Assembly (NCBI GenBank): GCA_035461245.1
Contig: DATHVP010000062.1
Span: forward strand, 13,689-77,688
From: SH-MAG3 sp035461245
GTDB taxonomy: Bacteria > Gemmatimonadota > Gemmatimonadetes > Longimicrobiales > RSA9
Length of the DNA: 64,000 nt
Direction: 5' to 3'
The notes beneath the pieces are model-generated. The model saw nothing but the letters and a program-made list of their open reading frames with translations. It was not told the DNA's origin and ran no database searches. Numbering within the stretch: position 1 is the first letter of the stretch; each line of letters begins with the position of its first letter. Shown one piece after another: positions 7,324-14,652 of this stretch. Made by a program: the position numbers and the translations under genes.

Positions 7324-9066
7324 CTACGCTTCGGCCTTCGGGGCACCCTGTCTGGCCTGCTGGAAGCGCTTCCGTTCCCGTGAGATCTGGAGCTGCTGCG
7401 GGATGGACGCGAAGTTCATCGCGGCGTAGTACAGGTTCAGCCCTGATGCAAAGTTCAGGAAGATGATGGTCATGACCGGTGGCATGGCATACATCATGAA
7501 CTTCATCTGCGGATTCTGATCCGTCATGCTGCGCATGCTGAGCCACTGCATGAGGAACATGCTCACCCCGAGCAGCACCGGCAGGATATAGAACGGATCG
7601 GCCCTCGACAGGTCCGGCAGCCACAGGAACGGCACGCCGCGGAAGGCGATCGTGCTCTGCAGCACGAAGAACAGGGTGATGAGGATGGGCAGGGGAATGA
7701 GCATGGGCAGGCATCCGCCCATGGGGTTGAAGCCCTCCTCCTTGTACAGGCGCAGCAGTTCCTTCTGCAGCTTCTCCGGTTCGTTCTTGTACTTCGCCTG
7801 GATTTCCTTCATCCGCGGCTGGATCTCCATGTTCTTCATCTGCGAGCGCATGGCCTTGGCGTTCAGGGGCCAGAGGGCGATGCGGATGAGAACGCCGAAC
7901 AGGACCAGCACCCAGCCATAGCCGATGCCCAGGTTGTCGTGCATCCAGTAGAGAGCGGCGGTGATGCCGTGCCCGAGGGGCTGGAGGAAGATGCGGAACG
8001 CGCGCCAGCCGAAGGGATTGACGTCGGAGAACTTCTGCCCCACCTCCGCCAGCCGGCGGGGCTCCTGGGGCCCGATATAGAAGCGGAACCCGAAGGTGCC
8101 ATCGGGATCGGGCTGCAGCGTGACATACATGTCCGCGGCATTGGGCTCGCTCACCGGGTTGGCCACCAGCCCGCCAAAGGCCGTGGGCGATTCGGGGTGG
8201 GTCACGGCTGCGGCGACGAAGTACTTGTTCTTCACTGCGGCCCAGTGGAGGGGCCCGTTCTCCACGCGCTGGGCGCGGACGGAGTTCAGCCGGACCTTCG
8301 ATACCCCGTCCCGGTCGGCATTCACGACGTACTCCAGCATCCGCTCGTCTTCCTGCGGGTTCGCCTCGTTCATGGCCAGGCGCCGGGGCAGGTTGATGAG
8401 CAGCGTGGGGGCCTGTCCTCCCAGACCCGTGACCACCATGCGGCCAGTGATGACGTAGCGATCGGGGTCGAAGGCGTAGGCTACGACAATGCCCAGGTCC
8501 TCCCCCTCGTGCCTGAGCTCCAGCGTCCCCGGCTGCCCCCCGGCAACGTCCACGACGCCCGATGCACTCGGCAGGAAGTTCAGGTCATCCAGCGGGATCT
8601 CCCGCGTGCCCACACGGAGGCGGTAGGAGAACAGGCCCGGCACCGTGTCCCAGGACAGTTCCACGGGCTGTCCGTGACGAGCCGGGTCCAGCACGATATG
8701 CTGGTGCAGTTCAGCTCCAACGATGCCCGCCCCTGCCGTGCTGACACGATAGTCGTACAACGCCGTGCGGGCGACGATCGTATCCGCCGACACCCCTGCA
8801 GTGGCAGCGGGAGTCGTCAGCCCGGGCGTCGCGCCGGTGTCAACCGGCACCGCCGGTGCAGGGGCGGCCTGCCCTGCGTCCCCCGCAGCCATCGTATCCA
8901 GCACAGCCCCGGGGGGCTCGCCCGCGGGTACCGTCGCGGGACCTACCGCCGTCGTGTCCGGAGCCATGGGATCCACCGGCGGCGGCTCGGGCGGCAGGAG
9001 CAGGTTTGTAACGACCATGACGGCGATCATCAGGACCACCGCCAGCAGAAAGCGTCCGCTGTCCAT
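7324..9066 (-). CDS. yidC: Membrane protein insertase YidC
   Basis: A 580-residue Oxa1/Alb3/YidC-family insertase, which helps membrane proteins fold into the inner membrane with or without SecYEG. The N-terminal transmembrane helix is at about 6-24. A Pro/Ala-rich stretch and the large periplasmic beta-sandwich (to about 345) follow, then the five-helix core (about 350-560). Its motif GHGITAALYWMHDNLG begins the core and FASGLNLYYAAMN lies near the end. ATG at 9066 is preferred over a TTG one codon upstream. It lies downstream of rpmH, rnpA and yidD, the classical origin-linked order. Confidence 0.97.
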   Translation of the reverse strand: MDSGRFLLAVVLMIAVMVVTNLLLPPEPPPVDPMAPDTTAVGPATVPAGEPPGAVLDTMAAGDAGQAAPAPAVPVDTGATPGLTTPAATAGVSADTIVARTALYDYRVSTAGAGIVGAELHQHIVLDPARHGQPVELSWDTVPGLFSYRLRVGTREIPLDDLNFLPSASGVVDVAGGQPGTLELRHEGEDLGIVVAYAFDPDRYVITGRMVVTGLGGQAPTLLINLPRRLAMNEANPQEDERMLEYVVNADRDGVSKVRLNSVRAQRVENGPLHWAAVKNKYFVAAAVTHPESPTAFGGLVANPVSEPNAADMYVTLQPDPDGTFGFRFYIGPQEPRRLAEVGQKFSDVNPFGWRAFRIFLQPLGHGITAALYWMHDNLGIGYGWVLVLFGVLIRIALWPLNAKAMRSQMKNMEIQPRMKEIQAKYKNEPEKLQKELLRLYKEEGFNPMGGCLPMLIPLPILITLFFVLQSTIAFRGVPFLWLPDLSRADPFYILPVLLGVSMFLMQWLSMRSMTDQNPQMKFMMYAMPPVMTIIFLNFASGLNLYYAAMNFASIPQQLQISRERKRFQQARQGAPKAEA

Positions 9067-9088
9067 CAATCCATTCGCTTGTGTATGG

Positions 9089-9301
9089 TCACGGCACCGG
9101 GTCGAACCCGCTACCGCCCCAGGGATGGCAGCGCAGGAGCCGGCGCACCGTCAGCCAGCTCCCCCGTACGCTGCCGTATTTCTGCAAGGCCTCCACGGCA
9201 TAGGCCGAGCATGTGGGCTGGTAGCGGCACGACGCCGGCAGGAAGGGCGATATGCCCACCTGGTACGCCCGCACCATCAAGACGAGGAGACGGGCCAGCA
9301 T
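9089..9301 (-). CDS. yidD: Membrane protein insertion efficiency factor YidD
   Basis: A 70-residue protein of the UPF0161/YidD family, a small membrane-associated helper of YidC-dependent insertion. The conserved core GISPFLPASCRYQPTCSAYA carries the paired cysteines, and the HPWGGSGFDPVP tail is intact. Its start overlaps the 3-prime end of rnpA by 25 bp and its stop is 22 bp before yidC, so the three are probably co-expressed. Confidence 0.95.
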   Translation of the reverse strand: MLARLLVLMVRAYQVGISPFLPASCRYQPTCSAYAVEALQKYGSVRGSWLTVRRLLRCHPWGGSGFDPVP

Positions 9302-9669
9302 CGCCTCTCCAGCCAGGTTCTGAGTTCAGCCCTGAGATCGTCCCAGGACGCGTCATACGCCTCCCGTCGGGCCCGCACCAGCACATCCATGGCCTGGCCA
9401 TGCTCCGCCAGGGCGGGCAGGATCTCGGTCCGCAGCAGTTCCCTGATGCGGCGTTTGACGAGGTTCCGCCGGACGACCGCGTGCCGGTATCGGGGTACCA
9501 CCACGCCCACCCGGGGATAAGCAAAAGGGGAAGGGGAGTCGAAGACGTCCAGATGGGCCGTCCCGCTCCTCTTCCCCCGCTTCATGAGCGCGCGGATATC
9601 CGCATCACAGGTGATGCGTCGCGCGCGGGGCAGCCGTCGTCCCTCCACCGGCCGGGACGCCGCCGCCAC
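9277..9669 (-). CDS. rnpA: Ribonuclease P protein component
   Basis: A 130-residue basic protein that assists the RNase P RNA in tRNA 5-prime maturation. The RNR signature is present as VVRRNLVKRRIRELLR (about residues 64-79), and RVGVVVPRYRHAVVR matches the central strand. The start is GTG at 9669 with a GGAGGT ribosome-binding site that begins right after the rpmH stop. The RNase P RNA gene itself is not in this window. It lies in the rpmH-rnpA-yidD-yidC order found in most bacteria. Confidence 0.95.
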   Translation of the reverse strand: MAAASRPVEGRRLPRARRITCDADIRALMKRGKRSGTAHLDVFDSPSPFAYPRVGVVVPRYRHAVVRRNLVKRRIRELLRTEILPALAEHGQAMDVLVRARREAYDASWDDLRAELRTWLERRCWPVSSS

Positions 9670-9679
9670 GGGTGACCTC

Positions 9680-9835
9680 CTACTGCTTGCGGCCGACGGA
9701 GACGACCAGGCGCTTGCGGCCGTGCTTCCGGCGACGATTCAGTACCCGGCGACCGGCCTTGGTCGCCATGCGCGCACGGAATCCGTGCTTGTTCTTCCGC
9801 TTGCGGTTGTGCGGGCGGTACGTCGGCATTCCCAT
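9680..9835 (-). CDS. rpmH: 50S ribosomal protein L34
   Basis: A 51-residue, very Arg/Lys-rich protein starting MGMPTYRPHNRKRKNKHGFR and continuing through ATKAGRRVLNRRRKHGRKR, the L34 signature. The N-terminal MPTYRPHNRKR form is slightly longer than in Enterobacteria, as in many other phyla. The start is ATG at 9835-9833 and the stop TAG at 9682-9680. It is the promoter-proximal gene of the rpmH-rnpA-yidD-yidC unit and is divergent from dnaA. Confidence 0.97.
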   Translation of the reverse strand: MGMPTYRPHNRKRKNKHGFRARMATKAGRRVLNRRRKHGRKRLVVSVGRKQ

Positions 9836-9906
9836 ATCGAGCACTCCATCGTTGGCAAAGATGTCAATAATAGGGGGGGCAAGGGCATTTGGTCAACGGG
9901 GAGTTT

Positions 9907-10022
9907 CGGGATGGGGATCGTAAACGTTCAACGTAAACGGGATCGGGGATACCGCCGGTGGCACGAGGCGCCCGGGTTCTCGGCTATCCCGCGGAACGTT
10001 TACGTTTACGATCCCCATCCCG
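9907..10022. repeat. Large inverted repeat with four CGTTTACG octamers upstream of dnaA
   Basis: Two perfect 21-bp arms (9907-9927 and 10002-10022) flank a 74-bp centre that itself contains partly complementary segments (about 9932-9951 and 9984-10004). The octamer CGTAAACG occurs at 9919-9926 and 9932-9939, and its complement CGTTTACG at 9997-10004 and 10003-10010. It lies between the divergent rpmH and dnaA genes, where promoters for both should be. It could be a cruciform-forming origin element or paired operators for a regulator of dnaA and rpmH. The function is unknown. Confidence 0.75.
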
Positions 10023-10031
10023 GATCCGTCG

Positions 10032-10060
10032 TTGACTTATCCACAATCCTCGCCTAACGT
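10032..10060 (+). promoter_or_regulatory. Possible dnaA promoter with an internal DnaA box
   Basis: A TTGACT -35-like hexamer (10032-10037) and a weak TAACGT -10-like hexamer (10055-10060) are 17 bp apart. A perfect TTATCCACA DnaA box (10037-10045) sits in the spacer, which would allow DnaA to repress its own gene. The box is certain; the promoter is a guess. Confidence 0.5.
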
Positions 10061-10099
10061 ACCTGCCCTTGACGCTGCAACCCTCCGGCGAATGCATAC

Positions 10100-11626
10100 A
10101 TGGAGCTGACAGCAGCGGAGGCCTGGTCGCGCATTCTCGAGCGAGCCAGGCCTTTGCTTCCTGAACACACCTTCCGGATCTGGCTCGAGCACACGGAGCC
10201 GGTGGCCCTGTCACAGGACGAGCTCACCGTTGCGGCGGGTAGCGACTTCGCCGCGGAGTGGATCGAGGACAAGTACGGCGGTCTGCTGACGGAGGTGGCG
10301 GAGCGTGTGTTCGGCCGCGCCATAGCCCTGGGCTTCGAGAACCGGGACCAGGGCGGGCCCGGACCTGGAGCCGCTGGGGGAGCGGGTGGTCCGCACGATG
10401 GCCGCTCGGACGCCGACGCCTCGGGGGCCACAGCCTCAGCGCTGGGATCATCCACCGCCACGGCGGGCCCGGCGCGCGGCCAGGGATCGAGCGCCCCTTC
10501 GGTGGCGGGTTCTTCGATGTCGTCCCTCGCGGGCCACGGTGCCGGCAGCGGTACGCCGGCTCCACCGGCGTCTGCGCACCAGGGCCGGGGCGGCGTGGTG
10601 CTGGGCTCACCGCTGAATGAGCGGTACACGTTTGAACGGTTCGTCGTAGGCGCGAACAACCAGTTGTCGAACGCGGCGTGCCGGGCCGTGGCGGAAGCGC
10701 CTGCACGCATGTACAACCCGCTGTTCATCTATGGGGGTGTCGGTCTCGGCAAGACGCACCTGATGCACGCAATCGGCCACGTGCTGCTGGGCCGGGATGC
10801 CCACAAGCGGGTGGCGTACGTATCCAGCGAGCGCTTCACGAACGACCTCATCGCGTCCATCCAGGAAGGCCGGATGGCCGAGTTCCGCCGTCGCTACCGT
10901 GACATTGACCTGCTGCTCATTGACGACGTGCACTTCCTGGGCGAGAAGGAGCGTACGCAGGAGGAGTTCTTCCATACATTCAACGCCCTGCACGACGCGC
11001 AGCGTCAGATCGTCATGACGAGCGATCGTCCCCCGAAGGAGATCCCGGGCCTGGAGGAGCGGCTTGTCTCGCGTTTCGAGTGGGGACTGGTCACCGACAT
11101 CAAGCCGCCGGACCTGGAGACGCGAGTGGCAATCCTCAGGAAGAAAGCGGAGGACGACCGCATCTCGCTGGGGGACGAAGTGCTGGACTATATTGCCCGG
11201 AACTGCCGGTCGAACGTCCGGGAGCTCGAGGGCGCGGTCATCAAGCTGCTGGCGTACTCGTCCCTCACGCGCCGTGAGGTTGACCTCGACCTGGCCCGCG
11301 AGGCGCTGGGCGGTGTGCTGGGCGCCGGAGCGGCGGTTGAAGTCACGGCGGACCTGATCCGGTCCCGTGTGGCGGAAGAGTGGGGTGTGTCGGTGGACGG
11401 GTTGACGTCGAAGCGCCGCACCAAGGAGTTGTCGGTGCCGCGCCAGGTCGCCATGTATCTCATGCGCGAGCTGCTGGACCTCTCGCTGGTGGAGATCGGC
11501 AGGCATTTCGGCGGGCGGGATCACTCCACCGTGATTCACGCAGTGAACAAGGTCGAGGAGGATCTGCGCACCGAGGACGCATTCCGCACGCGCGTGGAAC
11601 TGTTGCGCGATGGCATGCGCGGGTGA
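10100..11626 (+). CDS. dnaA: Chromosomal replication initiator protein DnaA
   Basis: A 508-residue AAA+ initiator that binds DnaA boxes and melts the origin. Domain I (about 1-80) starts AWSRILERARPLLPEHTFRIW. A Gly/Pro/Ala-rich linker of about 80 residues follows (domain II, unusually long). Domain III carries Walker A GGVGLGKTHL (about 212-221) and Walker B LLLIDDVHFL (about 270). The C-terminal domain IV helix-turn-helix ends with the signature GGRDHSTVIHAVNK. A DnaA box lies 55 bp upstream of the start, and a cluster of box-like sites follows the gene. dnaN is the next gene. Confidence 0.97.
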   Translation: MELTAAEAWSRILERARPLLPEHTFRIWLEHTEPVALSQDELTVAAGSDFAAEWIEDKYGGLLTEVAERVFGRAIALGFENRDQGGPGPGAAGGAGGPHDGRSDADASGATASALGSSTATAGPARGQGSSAPSVAGSSMSSLAGHGAGSGTPAPPASAHQGRGGVVLGSPLNERYTFERFVVGANNQLSNAACRAVAEAPARMYNPLFIYGGVGLGKTHLMHAIGHVLLGRDAHKRVAYVSSERFTNDLIASIQEGRMAEFRRRYRDIDLLLIDDVHFLGEKERTQEEFFHTFNALHDAQRQIVMTSDRPPKEIPGLEERLVSRFEWGLVTDIKPPDLETRVAILRKKAEDDRISLGDEVLDYIARNCRSNVRELEGAVIKLLAYSSLTRREVDLDLAREALGGVLGAGAAVEVTADLIRSRVAEEWGVSVDGLTSKRRTKELSVPRQVAMYLMRELLDLSLVEIGRHFGGRDHSTVIHAVNKVEEDLRTEDAFRTRVELLRDGMRG

Positions 11627-11962
11627 ATCATCAGCGCGCCCGGCTCGTTCTGTCCGGCCTGAGAAGGCCGGTTCCGGGCGCGGCGGGGGGTGCGGATAAC
11701 ATGTGGACAGGGTGTGCGTCGTTGCCGGTTGATCCACAGAACGGCCGGGGCTGTGGAGAACAGCGGAGTTCTCCACGGGCCGTCCACAACGTGTCAACAG
11801 CGGGCATGCAGCGAGGATGTGTTGCGGCAGCGGGGATTCAGGTGCGAACGGACGCGTCGTCCACAAACCCACAGTCCCTACTGTTACTGCTGGATATAGA
11901 TATTAATAAAGAGAAGTCTCCTTTGCTGTGGAATACAGACAGCGCACTCAGGTGAGGGCTTC
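11627..11962. other. Candidate replication origin oriC (dnaA-dnaN intergenic region)
   Basis: This 336-bp gap contains many DnaA-box-like 9-mers with a TCCACA core: 11702-11710, 11730-11738, 11752-11760, 11769-11777, 11780-11788, 11857-11865 and 11927-11935. Two form a perfect 9-bp inverted repeat (GTGGAGAAC at 11753-11761 and GTTCTCCAC at 11768-11776). They are followed by the most AT-rich stretch nearby (about 11878-11920, including GATATAGATATTAATAAAG), a natural duplex-unwinding element. Boxes plus an AT-rich region between dnaA and dnaN is a standard oriC layout. Confidence 0.85.
11654..11671 (+). terminator. Short GNRA-loop hairpin after dnaA
   Basis: A 7-bp stem CCGGCCT/AGGCCGG closes on a GAGA tetraloop 27 bp past the dnaA stop. 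There is no T tract, so it is a weak terminator or mRNA 3-prime stabiliser at best. Confidence 0.4.
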
Positions 11963-13075
11963 ATGAAACTGAAGATCACGCGGGACAACCTGCAGCAGGG
12001 CCTGGCCGCCGTCGCTGCAAGCATCCCGACGCGGACAACGCTGCCGGTCCTTTCCAACATCCTCATCGATGTGGGCGAGGACAGCATTGCCATGTCCGGT
12101 ACGGACCTGGACATCGCCGTCAGCGTAACGGTTCCGGCGGAGGTGGAGGAGGGTGGTTCGCTGACGGTGCCGGCGAAGAAGCTGCAGGAGCTGGCCCGTG
12201 AGCTGCCCGAGCATCCGGTGCGCATCAGCACCAGGGGTGATCGGCTGGAGCTGGCATGCGGTCGTGCCAACTTCCGGTTGAACGGGATGCCCCGGGACGA
12301 GTTCCCCACCTTCCCTGCGGTGGACTTCGAGCAGTCGTGGAAGGTCCAGGGCCGGCTGCTCCAGGATCTCATCCGGCAGACGTCGTTCGCCGTGTCCACG
12401 GAGGAGAGCCGTCCCATCCTAAACGGCGTGCTCTGGCAGCTCGGCGAGGACGAGATGCGCATGGTGGCCACGAACGGTCACCGCCTGGCGCGTATCCGGG
12501 TGTCGAGCGTGGCGGCGGGCGCGCCACGGGCCGACCTCATCGTGCCGCCGAAGGCGCTGGCGCAGGTAGAGCGGTTGTTCAGCGGCGATGACGAGATCGA
12601 GGTCGCCCGCAGCGAGAACCACATCGGTTTTCGCAAGGACGGCACCCAGGTCTTCACCCGTCTCATCGAGGGCCCGTACCCGAACTACGAGCAGGTCATC
12701 CCGAAGGACAACGACAAGCACGCCATCGCCGATCGCAACCAGCTCATCCACGTGCTCCGTCGCATGGCCGTCGTTGCCAGTGACCAGACGCACCGGGTTC
12801 GTCTCGGGTTCACGTCCAACACGGTGCGCTTCTCGGTGGAGACGCCGGACCTGGGCGAGGCCCACGAGGACCTGGAGGTCGAATACAGCGGCGAGGCGCT
12901 GGACATCGGCTTCAACGCCAGCTACCTGCTTGAGGTCCTGCGCTACATGCCCAGCGACGAGGTGAAGCTGACGTTCAAGGCACCGGAGCGGGCGGCTACC
13001 ATCGAGCCGGCGAATGCGGCCGAGGACGCACCCGACTACCTCTGCCTGGTCATGCCGCTGCGCCTGCTGGATTGA
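11963..13075 (+). CDS. dnaN: DNA polymerase III beta subunit (sliding clamp)
   Basis: A 370-residue protein of normal clamp length that forms a dimeric ring tethering the replicative polymerase to DNA. Three beta-clamp domains can be followed: about 1-120 (MKLKITRDNLQQGLAAV), 128-250 (LIRQTSFAVSTEESRPILNG) and 255-370. The C-terminus DYLCLVMPLRLLD gives the usual P-[ML]-R-[LI] ending. A GGTGAGGG ribosome-binding site lies before the ATG. The stop overlaps the next start as TGATG. recF, often the next gene, is not there. Confidence 0.97.
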   Translation: MKLKITRDNLQQGLAAVAASIPTRTTLPVLSNILIDVGEDSIAMSGTDLDIAVSVTVPAEVEEGGSLTVPAKKLQELARELPEHPVRISTRGDRLELACGRANFRLNGMPRDEFPTFPAVDFEQSWKVQGRLLQDLIRQTSFAVSTEESRPILNGVLWQLGEDEMRMVATNGHRLARIRVSSVAAGAPRADLIVPPKALAQVERLFSGDDEIEVARSENHIGFRKDGTQVFTRLIEGPYPNYEQVIPKDNDKHAIADRNQLIHVLRRMAVVASDQTHRVRLGFTSNTVRFSVETPDLGEAHEDLEVEYSGEALDIGFNASYLLEVLRYMPSDEVKLTFKAPERAATIEPANAAEDAPDYLCLVMPLRLLD

Positions 13076-13677
13076 TGCCCCTGAACATCGAGGGCACGCC
13101 GTACCCGCTGCTGCGCCACCTGACGCTGCCCGTCTGCGCCATCACCACATCGGCGAACGGGCGACGCAACGGCTTCATCGTAAACAGCGCGCAGCGGGCG
13201 TCACTCGTGCCGTCCGTACCTCGCATCTCGCTGTACATCTCGAAGCCGAATTTCTCCCACGACCTGGCCATGGCCAGCGGTGTGCTGGGCGTGCACCTGC
13301 TCCGTGCGGACCAGTGGGACGTGATCCGGGCGCTGGGCCTGCGCAGTGCCCGGGATGTGCCGGATAAGCTGGCGGACCTGGCTGTGCGCACCGGCGCCAC
13401 AGGCTGTCCCATGCTGGCGGATGTACGGGCGGCGTTCGAGTGCCGGATCATCAACGCCATGGATGCGGGCGGCGCCACGTTCGTTCTGGCCGATGTCGTG
13501 GAAATGACGGAGGGCACCGGCGACGATGTGCTGACCAGCGAGCACTTCCGGCGACACATGCCCGACGATGTCCGTCGGGACTACGAGGCGGGGCTGGCCC
13601 GTGCGCAGCAGATCCTGGAGCCGCTCTCCCGTGACATCAGCCGGGAGCCGTGGCGGGGCCCTGTCGCCGACCCCTGA
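13075..13677 (+). CDS. Flavin reductase-like domain protein (FMN-binding split barrel)
   Basis: A 200-residue protein resembling the flavin reductase/DIM6-NTAB family: LPVCAITTSANGRRNGFIVNSAQRASLVPS (split here as LPVCAITTSANGRRNG then FIVNSAQRASLVPS) is the N-terminal FMN-binding segment, with ISLYISKPNFSHDLAMASG following. FECRIINAMDAGGATFVLADVVEM matches the later core strands in the same way. Such proteins bind FMN and reduce it or use it as cofactor with NAD(P)H. The ATG at 13075 overlaps the dnaN stop as TGATG, so it is probably translationally coupled to the clamp gene, an unusual partner. The substrate is unknown. Confidence 0.75.
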   Translation: MPLNIEGTPYPLLRHLTLPVCAITTSANGRRNGFIVNSAQRASLVPSVPRISLYISKPNFSHDLAMASGVLGVHLLRADQWDVIRALGLRSARDVPDKLADLAVRTGATGCPMLADVRAAFECRIINAMDAGGATFVLADVVEMTEGTGDDVLTSEHFRRHMPDDVRRDYEAGLARAQQILEPLSRDISREPWRGPVADP

Positions 13678-13686
13678 CGCGTGCCC

Positions 13687-14244
13687 TCAGCCGGCGAGTA
13701 GTTCGCCGGCTGTGGCGAGGGCGATGACGTCGCAGCCGGCGTCCCGTATCTTTTCCGTGCCGCCCTGTTCCCGATCAACTATGGCCAGCACGCCGAGGAC
13801 CGTGGCGCCGGCCTCCTCCACTGCCTGCTTGGCGTTCAGCGCGCTGCCACCGCTGGTGATGACGTCTTCGACGACGACGACGGCGTCGCCTTCCCGGAGA
13901 TTGCCCTCGATACGCCGGCCGGTGCCGTGTTCCTTGGCCTGCTTGCGCACGGTGAAGGCATCCAGCGACCGCTGCGCCGTGGCAGCGGCGTGGGCGATGG
14001 CGTAGGCCACGGGATCGGCACCGAGCGTCAGCCCGCCGACACTGACGGGAGCCCAGCCGCGCTCGTCCATGGCGGCCAGGCCCAGGCGGCCGATGAGAAG
14101 CTGCCCGGCTCCGGCCATGGTGGTGAGGCGCGCATCGATGTAGTAGGACGAACGGGCCCCGCTGGCGAGCACGAAATCGCCCCGGCGCAGGGACCGGTCA
14201 CGCAGGAGTTGCAGCAGCGCTGCACGATCGACTTCAGGCTTCAC
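13687..14244 (-). CDS. pyrE: Orotate phosphoribosyltransferase
   Basis: A 185-residue enzyme joining orotate to PRPP to give OMP in pyrimidine synthesis. The N-terminus has GDFVLASGARSSYYIDARL, the orotate-binding region of PyrE. The PRPP motif is VVVVEDVITSGGSAL (about 120-134). The catalytic-loop region is FTVRKQAKEHGTGRRIEG. The start is GTG at 14244 with a strong GGGAGGAAG ribosome-binding site; an upstream small gene overlaps it by 11 bp. It converges with the flavin-reductase gene. Confidence 0.95.
   Translation of the reverse strand: MKPEVDRAALLQLLRDRSLRRGDFVLASGARSSYYIDARLTTMAGAGQLLIGRLGLAAMDERGWAPVSVGGLTLGADPVAYAIAHAAATAQRSLDAFTVRKQAKEHGTGRRIEGNLREGDAVVVVEDVITSGGSALNAKQAVEEAGATVLGVLAIVDREQGGTEKIRDAGCDVIALATAGELLAG
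13688..13712. terminator. Convergent hairpin overlapping the pyrE 3-prime end
   Basis: A perfect 10-bp stem (13688-13697 with 13703-13712) has a 5-nt loop. It contains the pyrE stop region and lies 11 bp past the opposing gene's stop. There is no T run; it could end transcripts from both sides. Confidence 0.5.
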
Positions 14245-14515
14245 TTGCTTCCTCCCACTCCCCTGCGGCCAGGGGCGAGGCGAATGTGTCCAGGTTCTCG
14301 ACAGCGGCGGTCACCGCTTCATCTTCCAGCGGTGTGGTCTGCGCGTCGTCCCACTCAATGAACTCCAGGAACCGGTCCTCATGGTCCGCGCCGCGGAACA
14401 GCCATGCCCGGCCGCCGGCCCTCTCCACGGCCAGGCGCACGCTATCCCACGCCGGCAGGTAGTCATCGGACCGGTCCAGCGCCACCTGTCGGGTGGTGCA
14501 GAGCAGGCGTCGCAT
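14234..14515 (-). CDS. Small conserved-looking protein upstream of pyrE, function unknown
   Basis: A 93-residue acidic protein when started at the ATG at 14515 (MRRLLCTTRQVALDRSDDYL). The segment GGRAWLFRGADHEDRFLEFIEWDD resembles one half of a dimeric alpha-beta barrel, as in antibiotic-biosynthesis-monooxygenase-like proteins, but the match is only by eye. A GTG at 14605 would add 30 residues without an evident ribosome-binding site. It overlaps the pyrE start by 11 bp and is probably co-translated with it. Confidence 0.6.
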   Translation of the reverse strand: MRRLLCTTRQVALDRSDDYLPAWDSVRLAVERAGGRAWLFRGADHEDRFLEFIEWDDAQTTPLEDEAVTAAVENLDTFASPLAAGEWEEASEA

Positions 14516-14652
14516 CAGGAACCGGCCTTCCGCAACGGGACTGTGTCCATTGGTTCGCGAGTGTTCGGGTCCAACGGCAATGTCGGTGCTGACGTGCCGG
14601 GACACCAGAGGAGCGATGTCCTGGCACAGCCACCCGTCATGCGGTAGCGACT

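Noticed and set aside
9105..9120. tRNA T-loop-like sequence near the yidD end
   Set aside because: No acceptor, D or anticodon stems around it; it encodes the conserved GFDPVP tail of YidD.
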